Positions 52,401 through 59,229 of a stretch of 64,000 bases of DNA are shown one piece after another; the stretch's first letter is position 1; the number at the start of each line of letters is the position of its first letter. The notes under the pieces were generated by a model. It ran no database searches. It was not told the origin of the DNA and saw only the letters and a list, made by a program, of their open reading frames with translations. Both the position numbers and the translations under genes were made by a program. Origin of the DNA: Dermatemys mawii (taxonomy: Eukaryota > Chordata > Testudines > Dermatemydidae); the NCBI GenBank assembly GCA_007922305.1, contig ML677373.1, positions 18,571,545 through 18,635,544 of the forward strand. Direction: 5' to 3'.

Positions 52401-55400
52401 CTTTCAGATGGGTTATCCTTGATCTTTGCTCTGAGGGTCAATTTAACTCAGGGTGGGACCTTCTCAGTTACAGGACTCTATGTCTGGAATTTCCTCCTTG
52501 AGGACATCCATCCACATTTCTCTTCCCCAGACTCAACTAAAGGTTTTTCTGTGCAGGCTAGTAACCTCTGTAACCATTTTGGTCTCTCTTTATGTGCCTA
52601 TTCTTTTGCCCAGCTCTGTCTGAGGGAATGATTGTTTTTTCTGGGCACTGGGCCCAGTTTCTGTTTAATTTTGACTACAGATGGTACAGTTTCCCAGATC
52701 CTATACCCAGAAACAAGCACTTTATAAGTGTTAAAAAATAAAATCAAATCTGTCTCTTGTCTCCAGGTAAGAACCAAGACATTAAAAACCCTGCCTTTTT
52801 ATAGAAACTTCTTTTCCGTGATAGCTACAGTCATTACCAAATTATCAAAATCAGTTAAATAATTTATAACAGCTCCATAAAACACTTTAAATTAGCTTCA
52901 ATGTTCTTGAACAATTACATAAAATACAGTTTCAATATCAAACCTGCTCAGCATTAGTGTGGCAGTAAAGGAACCAGCTTTGGATTCTACCTCTGGATTT
53001 TACAAAGAGATCTTATTTTCAGAATTAAAGAAATAAAGAGTATGGAAAACTTACTGTGTATTCTGGTCCCAGTTTGTCCATTGGTAAGAGAAGGCAAGAG
53101 AGGAAAAAAAAAAGTAGAATAAAATAATGATGCAAATTATTTTCTACAAATGCAAGGTATATTAATCATCAAAATCATTGGGTTGAATAAAATACTGACT
53201 TACACTTCACTGTGCAATCCCACCAACTCTATGGGACAGCATTGGATACAAATCAGCATGATATTTAATATACAGTATCTAAAGATCTAATGCAGAAATT
53301 TAAAAGGGGAGAAGGTAGCATAGGATAATGTTTCAGTTTTTACCCATCTATAGTTTCTGCATATTATCCATATTTTTTGGTAATAGCAACTGATGGGAAG
53401 TAAAAATACATGGTGGTTAAATATTTTAATGTCTGTCTTTATGTATGTGGCATGCAGCCTTTAAGGATAGGCAAGACTAGCCACAATAAATTTCCAGTGT
53501 TTTTAGTTTGCTTTGAGTGCTTACCTGTAATTGTATATGGGTAATAATTCCAAGCCTTCTCTGTAATGTAAAATATTTTGGGAACAACTGCTCTGGCCCA
53601 GCTAGGTAGTTTGCTGCAAAGGAAGGAAATCCCAAATTAGAATATTTATTGACTTGCGAGAAGTGTAAGATACTTTATAATCATGCTCACAATTTGACAA
53701 ATACTAAGCAGGACCTACTAACACTAAGTTCTCACACAGTAATGTCTGTAAGTTGTGTCCCTTTAAATCTGCATTGAAATCTCACGTTAGTCAAATGCTG
53801 ACCACTGCACTGCCATACATGTATTCATTCATTTGGGCAGAATAACTTCCCTTTACACTTCTCTAGCTAGGGAGAAGATTCAAAGTATGGGTTTGTGAAT
53901 TCACAGCCTTGGTCATGTGAGGAATCAGCACAGGTCATCAGATACAGTGTGTACTTTACACTATAGTATTCTTAGCATTGGGAGACAGCCCTTCATCAAG
54001 GTAGTGAGCAAGTATAGTAAACTGGCCTAGTCATGCTGGTTCTGTTACTTCTGCTTAAGAAGTTTCTTCCTCCATATTCCCTACTGATGTATAAACTCTT
54101 GTATTCCATTAACCCCAAATCCTGATTATGAGACCGGATTTTCTCTGTGCTAATAATACTACATAGCAATTATAAAGAGTTTTACATTCAAATTAACTAC
54201 CCCTCATTAACACTGTTGTGAAGTTGGTGGGTATGTATTATTATGTCCATTTTGCAAATAGGAAAACTGATCCAGAATGATAAAGAGCCAGAGTTAGAAT
54301 GGAGGACCTTTGAGTTCTAGCCCAGAGTTTAGTCTGCCAGGCAATTTACCAATACACTGGCTACAATCCTGTAAACCAGGGGTAGGCAAACCTTTTGGCC
54401 CGAGGGCCACATTGGGTTTACAAAATTATACAGAGGGCTGGGTAGGGAAGACCCCACCCCCAATCCAGTCCCCTCCCACTTCCCGCCCCCTGACTGCCCC
54501 CTCAGAAACCCCAACCCCCCCAACTTGTCCCCTGACTGCCCCTTCCAGAGACTCCTAACCACCCTCCAGAACCCCACCCTCTACTCAATTCCCCTGCTCC
54601 CTGTCCCCTGAATGCCCCTACCCCCATCCACCATCCCACCCCCTAACCACCACCCCAGAACCCCACCCCCTATCCTACTACCCTGCTCCTTGACTGCCCC
54701 CTCCAGGACACCCCCCTCAACCACCACCCCGGAACCTCCGCAACCCCTCTCTGCCTCCTTACCAAAGGTGCTTGGCGTGGCTCTGGGGGAAGGGGGACAG
54801 TGCGCAGCCCCGGACACCCAGAGTGCCGCCTGCACAGCGCTGCTCCGGGGGAGGGGGGAGCGTGCAGCCCTGGCCTCCTGGAGTGCCGTCCACGCAGCCC
54901 AGCTCCGGGGGAGAGGGGAGCGCACAGCCCCGGCTGCAGCACTATGCAGAGCGGCTCCAGGGGAGGGACGGAGACAGCCTCCCTGGCCGGGGGGCTGGAT
55001 GGGATGGTCCCGCAGGTTGGATGTGGCCCGCAGGCTGTTTGCCCACCCCTGCTGTAGACTAAGAAAACCCTTAGATAACAAGAGAGAGAGGATATGATTT
55101 TTTTGTGGTCAAGAAACCCTCCCCTGCAACCATGAGAAAATACCTCTAACACAGTGACAACCAAGGTGGGGTGATGACTTCTGTAGGGTTGTACCAGGCA
55201 AAAGCCAGTGCATCCCCTCTTGCCCCCTCCTGGTGTCAGCCAGTGGATGATTGGTGAGAGAGAGCCAGCTCAGAGCAGAATTTGTTTTTATAAAATTCTA
55301 GTCCCCTCTGTCAGGTGACCGTCCCCCTTTGCACCCTGTGGCTTCAAGTCCCTTGTTAGGTGATTGGTTGCTTGGTTACAGCCTATTTGATGTCCAGATT

Positions 55401-58400
55401 GGGTAAGACTGGTTCCTGTGGACTCCAGCAAGCTTGTTGTTTTAGGGTGCTTCCATCTGAATGGAAGACCGTGCAGGTAGACGACCCATGTTTGCTCTCC
55501 ATTGTTAGTCCTCTGCTAGATACAAGGATTTTCCCTGATACCACCTGGATGTTTCAGCTCCAAATGGAGGCTGAAGTTGCCAAAATGAAGATTCAGCAGC
55601 ACAATTTAACAATCAAAATGGAGTTCACAAACCAGAATGGAGTTTGCAGATTGACAGACATGTACTAATGCACCAGAATGCAACATTAGCAGAACTCAGT
55701 GAAGGCTTCTCTTGTCCTAAAATGTATTATTCCCTCTCCTGTTGCTGATAACTTACGACACTGCTATCAAATGAGTTATCCAGAAATGATGGATTTGTGA
55801 AACATTTTCAGAGAAACCAGGTGAAACTAGACTAGTTTCCAGCGTTGCAACAGATTTGAGTCTTAGACTAGATCCACTGCAAAATTCACTATAGTTCCCG
55901 AATATTTAGAGAAAACCTGAATCTTGTTTAGAACACACAGATCTATTTAAAGCTGAAACCAACCAAAAATCACATCTGTGCTTGGTAACGTGCTCAGAAG
56001 TACTAAGAAAACAGGTGGAAGTCAACAGTTTTTACTGAGTTCGGAACCCAAAAATTTAAAGCAAAACTTGGAAGGTACTTAGAAATCCCAGAAATGCTGC
56101 AAAATGCTGAGTCTGTGCTGATTTAGTTGTCAAAGAATACAGGAAAGCTCCCTCTGGTAAACAGTGGGTCAAATTTAGCAGATTTACACCCATTGATTTG
56201 ATGACAACATTGCACCCAGAATGGTAAACTAAACCAGACGTGCTAGGTGGTTAGGCAGGAGCTGCTCAAACATTTAGAACGCCAACAGAGGGTGAAATCC
56301 TTGCCCCTTAAATTGAATGGGCATTTTTCTGTTGTCTTCAATGAGGCCATGATTTCACCCTAAAAGTGAGGTCCAGGAGATATGTTAAGGGCGGGAAACG
56401 AGGGACTGTAGAAGGAGAGGGAGCAGTGAGTGGGTTTAGCAGTTAGGAAAAGATTTAAGGCTCGAATTTGCTAACATTTTCCTATGTGGCAACCATCTTG
56501 GACACTGATTATATATTTTAGAAGTTTTTTGGCCTACATAAACTTTATATTCAATATTCTGACAATGTGACAAATTACTGAATGCTGAATTATTGAACAG
56601 ACAACTACCGGGCAAAAGAAAAAAGATCCTTTTATTGCTAATGCGCGTAAATTGTTTTTCAGCCAAAGCTTCTAATCTAGATTAACGTCAGGTACTTGAT
56701 AAAAAGTCAGGTCAAGTCAATGTGACTTCAGAATTGTTTACGCTTGAACATATAGGGTAAAATCCTGAGCCCATTAAAGTCAGTGGGAGGCTTGCCTTTG
56801 TTCCAGCCCAAGGAGCCAGGATCTCAGCCATAAAATCTAGGAGATGATGTTTCTGAGCAATATATGAATTTGCTCCAGTCCCATATCTGTGACTTACAGT
56901 ATTGATGACTTGCTCACAGAGCACTGTCTTTTATGAATTTCACTCATATACTGGTATTTATGGCAAGGTTTTCCCCCCAGCCCCATTATAATAGAAACTG
57001 CAAACTAAAGTATTAATGGTCAGCAGAAGTAGAACAGTCATACCAACAGATCTGCACTGGCCATCAGGCAGCATTCTAGGAACACACTGACACTCTCTCA
57101 AGGGCACTTTCCCTTAGTCAAGAAAGATATTGGAATCATTTTGGTGCAATGGATCAGATTTGGTACTTTTTTGACAGAAAAAGATATCTCAAAGAGAACG
57201 ATCTTTCACCTCCCCACAAAAATATGGATCTCACGGGGGGAAAAGTGAAGGAGACAGAATGGAAAGTTATCTTGAAATCTCTAGAGTCTGCATGAAGGTG
57301 CAGTTATCTGTCCTCACTGTTTCTCCTTCCCAGATGGAAGTAAACATTTCACATTCTTTCTCTGAATGGAATGGAGATAAAACTAACCACAAAGGCATGT
57401 GAATTTATTTGATATGAATCCTCAGGACAGTTTTTGAAAAAGTGGTGTTTGTGCACAACCTTTTGAACATGTGTGCATGTCAAGCACATCTGTACTAGCA
57501 CTGATCTCCTATTCCGTGACAGATATTAAGCTTCTAAGTGGTGAATAAGGTCGTCAGCAAACTTTTTGCACAAGAAAAAATTATCTGTAGGCGTCGAATA
57601 TTGCTAGTCATTCTGTTGTTAGGCTGGGGAAAGGTCAGATCTGTCAGGATACCAGAGTAACATGCAATGGTGTAATTGCCACAATATTGCTATATCTGCT
57701 TCTAAGGATCACAGTTCAGAAAAGCTTAATAAAGAAAATGGGCCTAAGGGAACAGAGAAGAATTAGAAAAGCAGCAACATTGAATTAGATCACTAGTAAT
57801 AAAAAAACTGCAGCAGACTGAGGAATATATTTCATACAACAGAAATATATATATAGGTTTTTAAATTAATACTGGCCTTTAAGTCAGTGTGGAAGCACTG
57901 ACCCCTAACACTTTAATTTCAGCTGCAGAAAAGACACGTGTTCTGCTTTAAGAAATTATGGGGCTGTCATGAAACAAAAGCAATTTTTCTCATCATGTCT
58001 TTAAGCCTGTCACTTAGCTGGAGAAGGTCACTGATGTACAATTCTAGTGGTCATTCATAAAGTCAACTCACTTTGCTGAGACAAATCTTTTGTTACCAAA
58101 ATGGGTCACTGGCCTTGTGCAGTTCTTATGAAGTAGTGCTCAATCTTGCTGCATCAGCACCCCAAGGACTCACTGCTACCCTAAGCAATTCTCTGCTAAG
58201 TGTGGGGCCAGAGTGACTTTCTCCATGCTACTGATGTTAAACATAGGAGACACGATTAACCTCTGTGCCATTTCAGGCAGGATTAATTTTAATGCACCTA
58301 TTTCATTTGAGCTGAAGATGCTGATTTGGGGTGTTAGAAAAATCAATAAATCTACCTCTGATCTAGATTTTGAAAAGAAAATAACTGCTTTAAAGAAAAA

Positions 58401-59229
58401 CTTCAGTGTATTACACTTTTTGCATTTATATAGCACTTGCCATCAGAAGCTCTCACAGCACATTAGAAACGTTAATGAATTAATCTTCAAACACCTCTGT
58501 GCAGGAGAGAAGAACCATCATTTCCATTTTACTGTTGGTGATGAAATGGAAACACGCAACAATTAAGGGCATCCACAACCTTAATTCAAGTCAATGGGAC
58601 TTATTGGTGCTCCGTGCCTTGGGAAATCAGGCTCTCCCAGACTGTTAGAAGATCACACAGCAAGCATGGGATAAAGTGAGGAACAGAACCCAGATCTAAT
58701 GATTCCCAGTCCATCTGGCACACACGTTTCTTTTAAAAAGATTCCCTTTTTGTTTTATGTATTTTGAAAAATGGGAAAGTGTGAAAGAAAATAGAGAAAT
58801 GTTCTGATTTTCAACACAACCCTGCCTTCAGGCCATAATTCTTTGCCATGGCAAATGTGCTGTAAAATAAAAAATGTCTCTATTTCAAGTGACAGTGCTC
58901 TTCCATTGTCCCTTTCCTTGAAGTTGCCAGTAGCTGGCCTGTAGTTAATAGAACACATTACATGTGAAACACAAAGGCTTTTTCCTGAGAGAGACATTAT
59001 GTCCTGCAAATATTCAACACTGTGGATGATTGGAGGTTACAGCAGCGTGCCGTTCGGGGAAATGGCTGCATAGTACTTGCCTGTTGAGATAGACCCGTTT
59101 TTCTGTTAGCTGACCATTGCCATGATTTGGATCTTCATAGGGTTCATTCTGCACAACTTCCACACCCTCCCCTCGGTCACTCTGCTCGTGGCTATGCTTA
59201 CTGATCATGTACAGCTGTCCAATTCTGTA
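11913..59229 (-). CDS. PITPNC1: PITPNC1 coding region, five internal exons (partial gene)
   Basis: The product is a cytosolic class II phosphatidylinositol transfer protein (RdgB-beta). From family knowledge, it carries phosphatidylinositol and phosphatidic acid between membranes in a single START-like pocket, and its C-terminal tail binds 14-3-3. The joined exons are 59229-59081, 53613-53525, 53062-53055, 35944-35873 and 12008-11913 (149+89+8+72+96 = 414 nt, 138 codons, no stop). Taking 16 residues for the missing first exon, they cover residues ~17-154 of ~332. Recognisable stretches are [34 protein letters not shown] and [18 protein letters not shown]. These match PITPNC1 rather than PITPNA/B, whose equivalent of the first reads [20 protein letters not shown]. 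Residues that contact inositol in PITP-alpha (T59, K61, N90) are present as T~58, K~60 and N~88. PITP-alpha C95 is replaced by Thr, as I recall for PITPNC1. The promoter, first exon and C-terminal exons lie outside the window. Confidence 0.96.
15189..15240. repeat. Fragment of an abundant turtle retroelement end
   Basis: gatacagactaacatggcta followed by ccactctgaaa is the end of a very common turtle repeat. I associate it with a retroelement, perhaps Penelope-like, but cannot assign the class here. Confidence 0.45.
15600..16300 (+). mobile_element. CR1 LINE 3' portion (about 700 bp, truncated)
   Basis: The stretch contains gattgctctctataaatata, gttctggaactgccttccaa and tttatggaggggatggtata in CR1 order. 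It ends in ggaggtcagactgatgatca, then tctggctttaaagtctgtg and a short heptamer-like repeat. This is the C-terminal ORF2/3' UTR part of a CR1 element in sense on the plus strand, antisense to PITPNC1. No open frame survives. Confidence 0.7.
17421..17489 (-). pseudogene. U6 snRNA pseudogene with internal deletion
   Basis: The reverse complement reads cacttcagca, then atacagagaagactagcatg, gcccatgcgcatggatgaca and tgcaaattcataaaaaata. This matches U6 snRNA from the 5' stem through the 3' part. About 23 nt between GGCA and ATACAGAG of functional U6 are missing, so the ACAGAGA box remains but the segment before it is lost. The copy lies in sense with PITPNC1. It is almost certainly a retropseudogene. 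Confidence 0.85.
17505..17620 (+). repeat. MIR-like SINE fragment
   Basis: cctcacatgtaaaatgagga followed by acttacctacctttgtaaa and a decayed 3' part matches the MIR core (ctgtaaaatggggataataa... in the family). Confidence 0.5.
17950..18071. repeat. Short inverted-repeat MITE
   Basis: The left end gggcttggttctcaataaca pairs with the right end reversed, ggcctgattctcacttaca. The interior has ttaaggccccttcacactgc, almost as in 8767-8909, so the two are copies of one family. Confidence 0.6.
19993..20094. repeat. Inverted-repeat MITE (ggcctgattttcaga ends)
   Basis: gggcctgattttcagatatg on the left, with agcagcgg...gctgctcag arms around gtcaatgggagctgtgg, ends near ttctgtaaataaggccc. It is a familiar turtle non-autonomous element. 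Confidence 0.55.
20690..20936 (-). repeat. MIR-type SINE, nearly full length
   Basis: Read on the plus strand it has gaggcacagagaaattaagt, gggtcacacagcaggatgg and gatgctctacccattggacc. The last is the reverse complement of the tRNA-like head, so the SINE lies on the minus strand. The tRNA-like part is a decayed promoter, not a tRNA gene. Confidence 0.65.
24999..25121. mobile_element. hAT-like MITE, 123 bp, with 8-bp target duplication
   Basis: The left end cagaggtgctagaact and the reverse complement of the right end, cataggtgctggaact, are terminal inverted repeats with three mismatches. Flanks gttcagca (24991-24998) and attcagca (25122-25129) agree at 7 of 8 bases, the 8-bp duplication expected of hAT transposition. 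Confidence 0.7.
27030..27058. repeat. TG-rich microsatellite
   Basis: Interrupted TG repeat (gtgtgtgtgtctgtgtgtgt), about 29 bp. Confidence 0.8.
29755..29945 (-). repeat. MIR-type SINE
   Basis: On the plus strand it reads cccattttacagatggagaa, ctgaggcaaagagagacta, aaggatttgaacccaggtct and caaaccactgggcc. This is the reverse complement of a well-preserved MIR core and tRNA-like region. Confidence 0.75.
31355..31455. repeat. MIR/L2-like tail fragment
   Basis: Contains attattattaatattaggag and gtgctcggtgctgtacagac, matching the 3' end of MIR/L2-type repeats in reverse. Confidence 0.4.
32095..32690. repeat. Older interspersed element split by a nested MITE
   Basis: The left part (gtcatggatttcgtgatttc) and right part (tagtatccatgacacttttc) look like opposing ends of one element on both sides of the MITE at 32302-32425. 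The interior is GC-richer than the surroundings. The outer family is uncertain. Confidence 0.35.
32302..32425. mobile_element. hAT-type MITE, copy A (agggtgaccaga family)
   Basis: Ends gagggtgaccaga and tctggtcacccta are inverted repeats. The interior has gcctatataagaaaaagacc and ttaggacagtccctataaaa. Flanks acggagga (32294-32301) and atggagga (32426-32433) match at 7 of 8 bases. Copies B and C are at 39119 and 45016. Confidence 0.8.
33835..33990 (+). repeat. MIR-type SINE, sense
   Basis: gtgtaacacttggcacgtga, then aatgcccggctgtaaaattt, tgcctacctcaacagggta and ttaatgtttataaagagc follow the MIR consensus order on the plus strand. Confidence 0.65.
35650..35730 (-). repeat. CR1 LINE 3' end fragment
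   Basis: gaatcagagaaatgtagggc followed by ccctcaagaggtcagctaag is the reverse complement of the CR1 3' terminus. Confidence 0.6.
35873..35944 (-). CDS. PITPNC1: PITPNC1 exon 5 (residues ~99-122)
   Basis: 72 nt, phase 0 at both ends, 24 codons. The peptide is [20 protein letters not shown] followed by SNDN. The SIHIETKY strand aligns with the LIKIETW strand of PITP-alpha, part of the beta-sheet that lines the lipid pocket. The acceptor is gctttctttgcag and the donor is AAT/gtaagt. The last codon is Asn, where I recall Thr in the human protein. Because both ends are in phase 0, skipping this exon alone would keep the frame but remove a core strand. Confidence 0.96.
38264..38480 (+). pseudogene. 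Fossil LINE reverse-transcriptase C-terminal fragment
   Basis: One frame from 38278 reads [20 protein letters not shown], then [20 protein letters not shown], a stop, and later [13 protein letters not shown]. The YGCESW motif and the later RRW..GHV motif occur in this order after the palm domain of RTE/BovB-like and related LINE reverse transcriptases. The rest of the ORF and the endonuclease are not present. It is a dead, truncated copy and the clade is uncertain. Confidence 0.6.
39119..39228. mobile_element. hAT-type MITE, copy B
   Basis: Ends tagagtgcccagat and catctggtcaccctа-type repeats are those of copy A, in the same orientation, with an internal deletion of about 14 bp in the ataagaaaaagacc part. 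Flanks gttatgcc (39111-39118) and gttatgct (39229-39236) match at 7 of 8 bases. Confidence 0.78.
40071..40200. repeat. Inverted-repeat MITE with tgtctacac-type ends
   Basis: ttgtgtacatctatactgca on the left pairs with cagtgtagacatgcccc on the right. The interior has further self-complementary parts (atcctacgattgcag, ggagctgcaatcca). Related ends occur at 41431-41693. Confidence 0.5.
41431..41693. mobile_element. Fold-back MITE with ~38-bp internal arms
   Basis: The ends gggacatgcctacagca and, reversed, ggtatgtctacacagca are the TIRs of a common turtle element. Inside, 41478-41514 and 41611-41648 are inverted copies (agacttgggct...ggggctcatgc) with only a few mismatches, 96 bp apart. In RNA this would form a long hairpin. 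Confidence 0.7.
41705..42130. repeat. Unassigned GC-richer repeat-like block
   Basis: Purine-rich, composition unlike the flanks, with no maintained frame. It lies directly beside the fold-back MITE. It could be part of an LTR or a larger element, but I cannot name it. Confidence 0.25.
44545..44775 (-). repeat. CR1/L2-like LINE 3' UTR fragment
   Basis: On the plus strand: gatcatctagtctgacctcc, then ccccaaaataattcctaggt, gtcagtgatggagaatgcac and ttggtgaattgttccaatag. This is the reverse complement of a LINE 3' region frequent in turtles. Confidence 0.65.
45016..45140. mobile_element. hAT-type MITE, copy C, with perfect 8-bp duplication
   Basis: Ends tagggtaaccagatgt and tgctgtctggtcaccctа-type inverted repeats flank a 125-bp element, in the opposite orientation to copies A and B. 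The flanking octamers ctggccag (45008-45015 and 45141-45148) are identical. It is the best preserved of the three copies. Confidence 0.85.
45690..46015 (+). pseudogene. CR1 LINE ORF2 C-terminal fragment
   Basis: An open frame of about 107 codons reads [20 protein letters not shown], then [40 protein letters not shown] and [15 protein letters not shown]. This is the conserved tail of CR1 reverse transcriptase (AEKDLGV, CA..AKKAN.ILGCI). The catalytic core and endonuclease are missing. Its survival as an open frame suggests a relatively young insertion, not function. Confidence 0.85.
46433..46460. repeat. GA microsatellite
   Basis: Uninterrupted (ga)n of about 28 bp, preceded by an impure GA-rich stretch from 46420. 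Confidence 0.9.
46894..46999. repeat. Inverted-repeat MITE
   Basis: ggcctaattttgctctcact at the left pairs with ggagacaagaatttggttc at the right. The core has ctggagtaattcctctgag and tttacaccaatgtaa. It is a typical copy of the turtle gggcctgattctgctctcac family. Confidence 0.6.
48600..48735. repeat. Inverted-repeat MITE (gggccctgatcctgca ends)
   Basis: gggccctgatcctgcactgt on the left is mirrored by cactgtaggattggggca on the right, with atagagcactatttacttct between. Confidence 0.5.
48735..48830 (+). repeat. L2/MIR-like 3' tail
   Basis: ttaagcgcctagcacaattt with an A/T-rich tail, the same family as 2236 and 8115. Confidence 0.45.
49232..49263. repeat. 16-bp tandem duplication
   Basis: gtgtgaacacacagta occurs twice in direct succession. 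The unit is itself nearly palindromic. Confidence 0.85.
51591..51655. repeat. 36-bp-period tandem duplication
   Basis: A 29-bp segment beginning aggtcacatgagtatttgcc occurs at 51591-51619 and 51627-51655 with one C/T difference, joined by a 7-bp partial unit aggtcac. Confidence 0.9.
51940..52800 (-). repeat. Unassigned C+T-rich block, possible solo LTR
   Basis: The block differs sharply in composition from the flanks. On the minus strand it contains gggccttataaaggggaaaa, a good TATA-like box. No gag or pol is adjacent and terminal TG/CA with a target duplication could not be fixed, so an LTR is only a possibility. The 171-codon open frame at 52116-52631 has no family features. Confidence 0.25.
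53055..53062 (-). CDS. PITPNC1: PITPNC1 exon 4, 8-nt micro-exon (residues E96-Y97-T98)
   Basis: Eight coding bases, AATACACA, flanked by an acceptor gggaccag and a strong donor gtaagt. With the G left by exon 3 they give GAA TAC ACA (Glu-Tyr-Thr). This is the EYT that PITPNC1 has between YPYTIT and CSFLPKFS, and EYM stands at the matching place in PITP-alpha. No other route from exon 3 to exon 5 keeps the frame. Leaving the exon out gives GTG CTC ATT TTT GCC TAA, a stop six codons in. The call rests on exact frame repair, two good splice dinucleotides and the right three residues. An 8-mer match alone would be weak. Confidence 0.93.
53063..53143 (-). promoter_or_regulatory. Micro-exon 3' splice region with distal pyrimidine tract
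   Basis: On the minus strand the acceptor AG (53064-53063) is preceded by 20 nt that are not pyrimidine-rich. Before that is a run of mostly C and T from about 53117 to 53085, including ten or more T in a row. No other AG dinucleotide occurs until 53145-53144, giving an AG-free zone of about 79 nt. By known splicing logic this layout suits a distant branch point and binding by PTB-like proteins. That role is inferred, not seen. Confidence 0.6.
53063..53524 (-). other. PITPNC1: PITPNC1 intron 3 (462 bp), short intron before the micro-exon
   Basis: This is the shortest intron in the window. It runs from gtaagc at 53524 to gggaccag at 53063. It contains no recognisable repeat. Its 3' end has an unusual layout: the pyrimidine tract lies 20-50 nt upstream of the acceptor and no other AG occurs for about 79 nt. 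Confidence 0.92.
53525..53613 (-). CDS. PITPNC1: PITPNC1 exon 3 (residues ~66-96)
   Basis: 89 nt, starting with the last base of the split Ser codon and ending with the first base (G) of a Glu codon. The peptide is [19 protein letters not shown] followed by [10 protein letters not shown]. The Asn of AWNYYPY matches N90 of PITP-alpha, a phosphoinositide headgroup contact. The Thr after YPY occupies the place of PITP-alpha C95. The acceptor is ccttcctttgcag and the donor is CAG/gtaagc, both canonical. The next coding piece is only 462 bp downstream. Confidence 0.97.
54150..54365 (-). repeat. MIR-like SINE fragment
   Basis: attatgtccattttgcaaat then aggaaaactgatccagaatg, followed by a decayed tRNA-like end, matches reverse MIR. 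The hAT-type element starts about 12 bp beyond it. Confidence 0.5.
54377..55051. mobile_element. hAT-type element, 675 bp, C-rich, with target duplication
   Basis: Ends caggggtaggcaaacc and tttgcccacccctg are inverted repeats. The flanks ctgtaaac (54369-54376) and ctgtagac (55052-55059) match at 7 of 8 bases. The interior is very C-rich (ccccctgactgcccc repeats), with three ~60-bp direct repeats around 54800-54960 (ctccgggggagnggggagcg). It encodes no transposase; long open frames inside reflect composition. The family is the abundant turtle caggggtgggcaaac element. Confidence 0.85.
58420..58720 (-). repeat. MIR-like SINE with internal insertion
   Basis: tttatatagcacttgccatc and tttccattttactgttggtg lead to gatcacacagcaagcatggg and aacagaacccagatctaatg, in reverse MIR order. 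About 85 bp of unrelated sequence sits in the middle. Confidence 0.5.
59081..59229 (-). CDS. PITPNC1: PITPNC1 exon 2 (residues ~17-65), GC donor
   Basis: 149 nt, entering in phase 0 and leaving two bases into a Ser codon. The peptide starts [11 protein letters not shown] and ends TEKRVYLN. The TEK triplet holds the Thr and Lys equivalent to the inositol-contacting T59 and K61 of PITP-alpha. The acceptor reads tttgttttgcag, a good pyrimidine tract. The donor is AACAG followed by gcaagt, so the intron begins with GC rather than GT. The match to PITPNC1 stops exactly at that AG, and the next exon supplies the C that completes AGC (Ser), so the junction is fixed by frame as well as by similarity. 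The open frame running past the donor towards 59014 is intron read-through. Confidence 0.97.

Larger units (their letters stand above)
35945..53054 (-). other. PITPNC1: PITPNC1 intron 4 (17,110 bp)
   Basis: The intron runs from the micro-exon donor (gtaagt, 53054-53049) to the exon 5 acceptor. Contents include a fossil LINE RT fragment (38264-38480), hAT-type MITEs (39119-39228, 45016-45140), inverted-repeat elements (40071-40200, 41431-41693), CR1 pieces (44545-44775 and 45690-46015), a GA microsatellite (46433-46460) and short tandem duplications. Unassigned repeat-like blocks are 37900-38100, 41705-42130 and 51940-52800. I see nothing to annotate in about 36000-37890, 42430-44540, 47000-48590 and 49270-51580. 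Confidence 0.85.
53614..59080 (-). other. PITPNC1: PITPNC1 intron 2 (5,467 bp), GC-AG type
   Basis: The donor is gcaagt at 59080 and the acceptor is ccttcctttgcag at 53614. It contains a MIR-like fragment (54150-54365), the C-rich hAT-type element (54377-55051) and a further MIR-like fragment (58420-58720). The stretch 55090-55510 looks moderately GC-rich and repeat-like but I cannot name it. In 53620-54140, 55520-56750 and 56950-58410 I see no gene or named element. Confidence 0.88.

Noticed and set aside
52116..52631. 171-codon open frame, plus strand
   Set aside because: It is in the C+T-rich unassigned block and is Leu/Pro/Ser-rich with no motif. Coding in a repeat-like block is unsupported.
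54581..55164. Long overlapping open frames on both strands (up to 166 codons)
   Set aside because: They lie in the C-rich hAT-type element. Low stop-codon density comes from base composition, and the peptides are Pro/Gly/Ala/Arg-rich without a family match.
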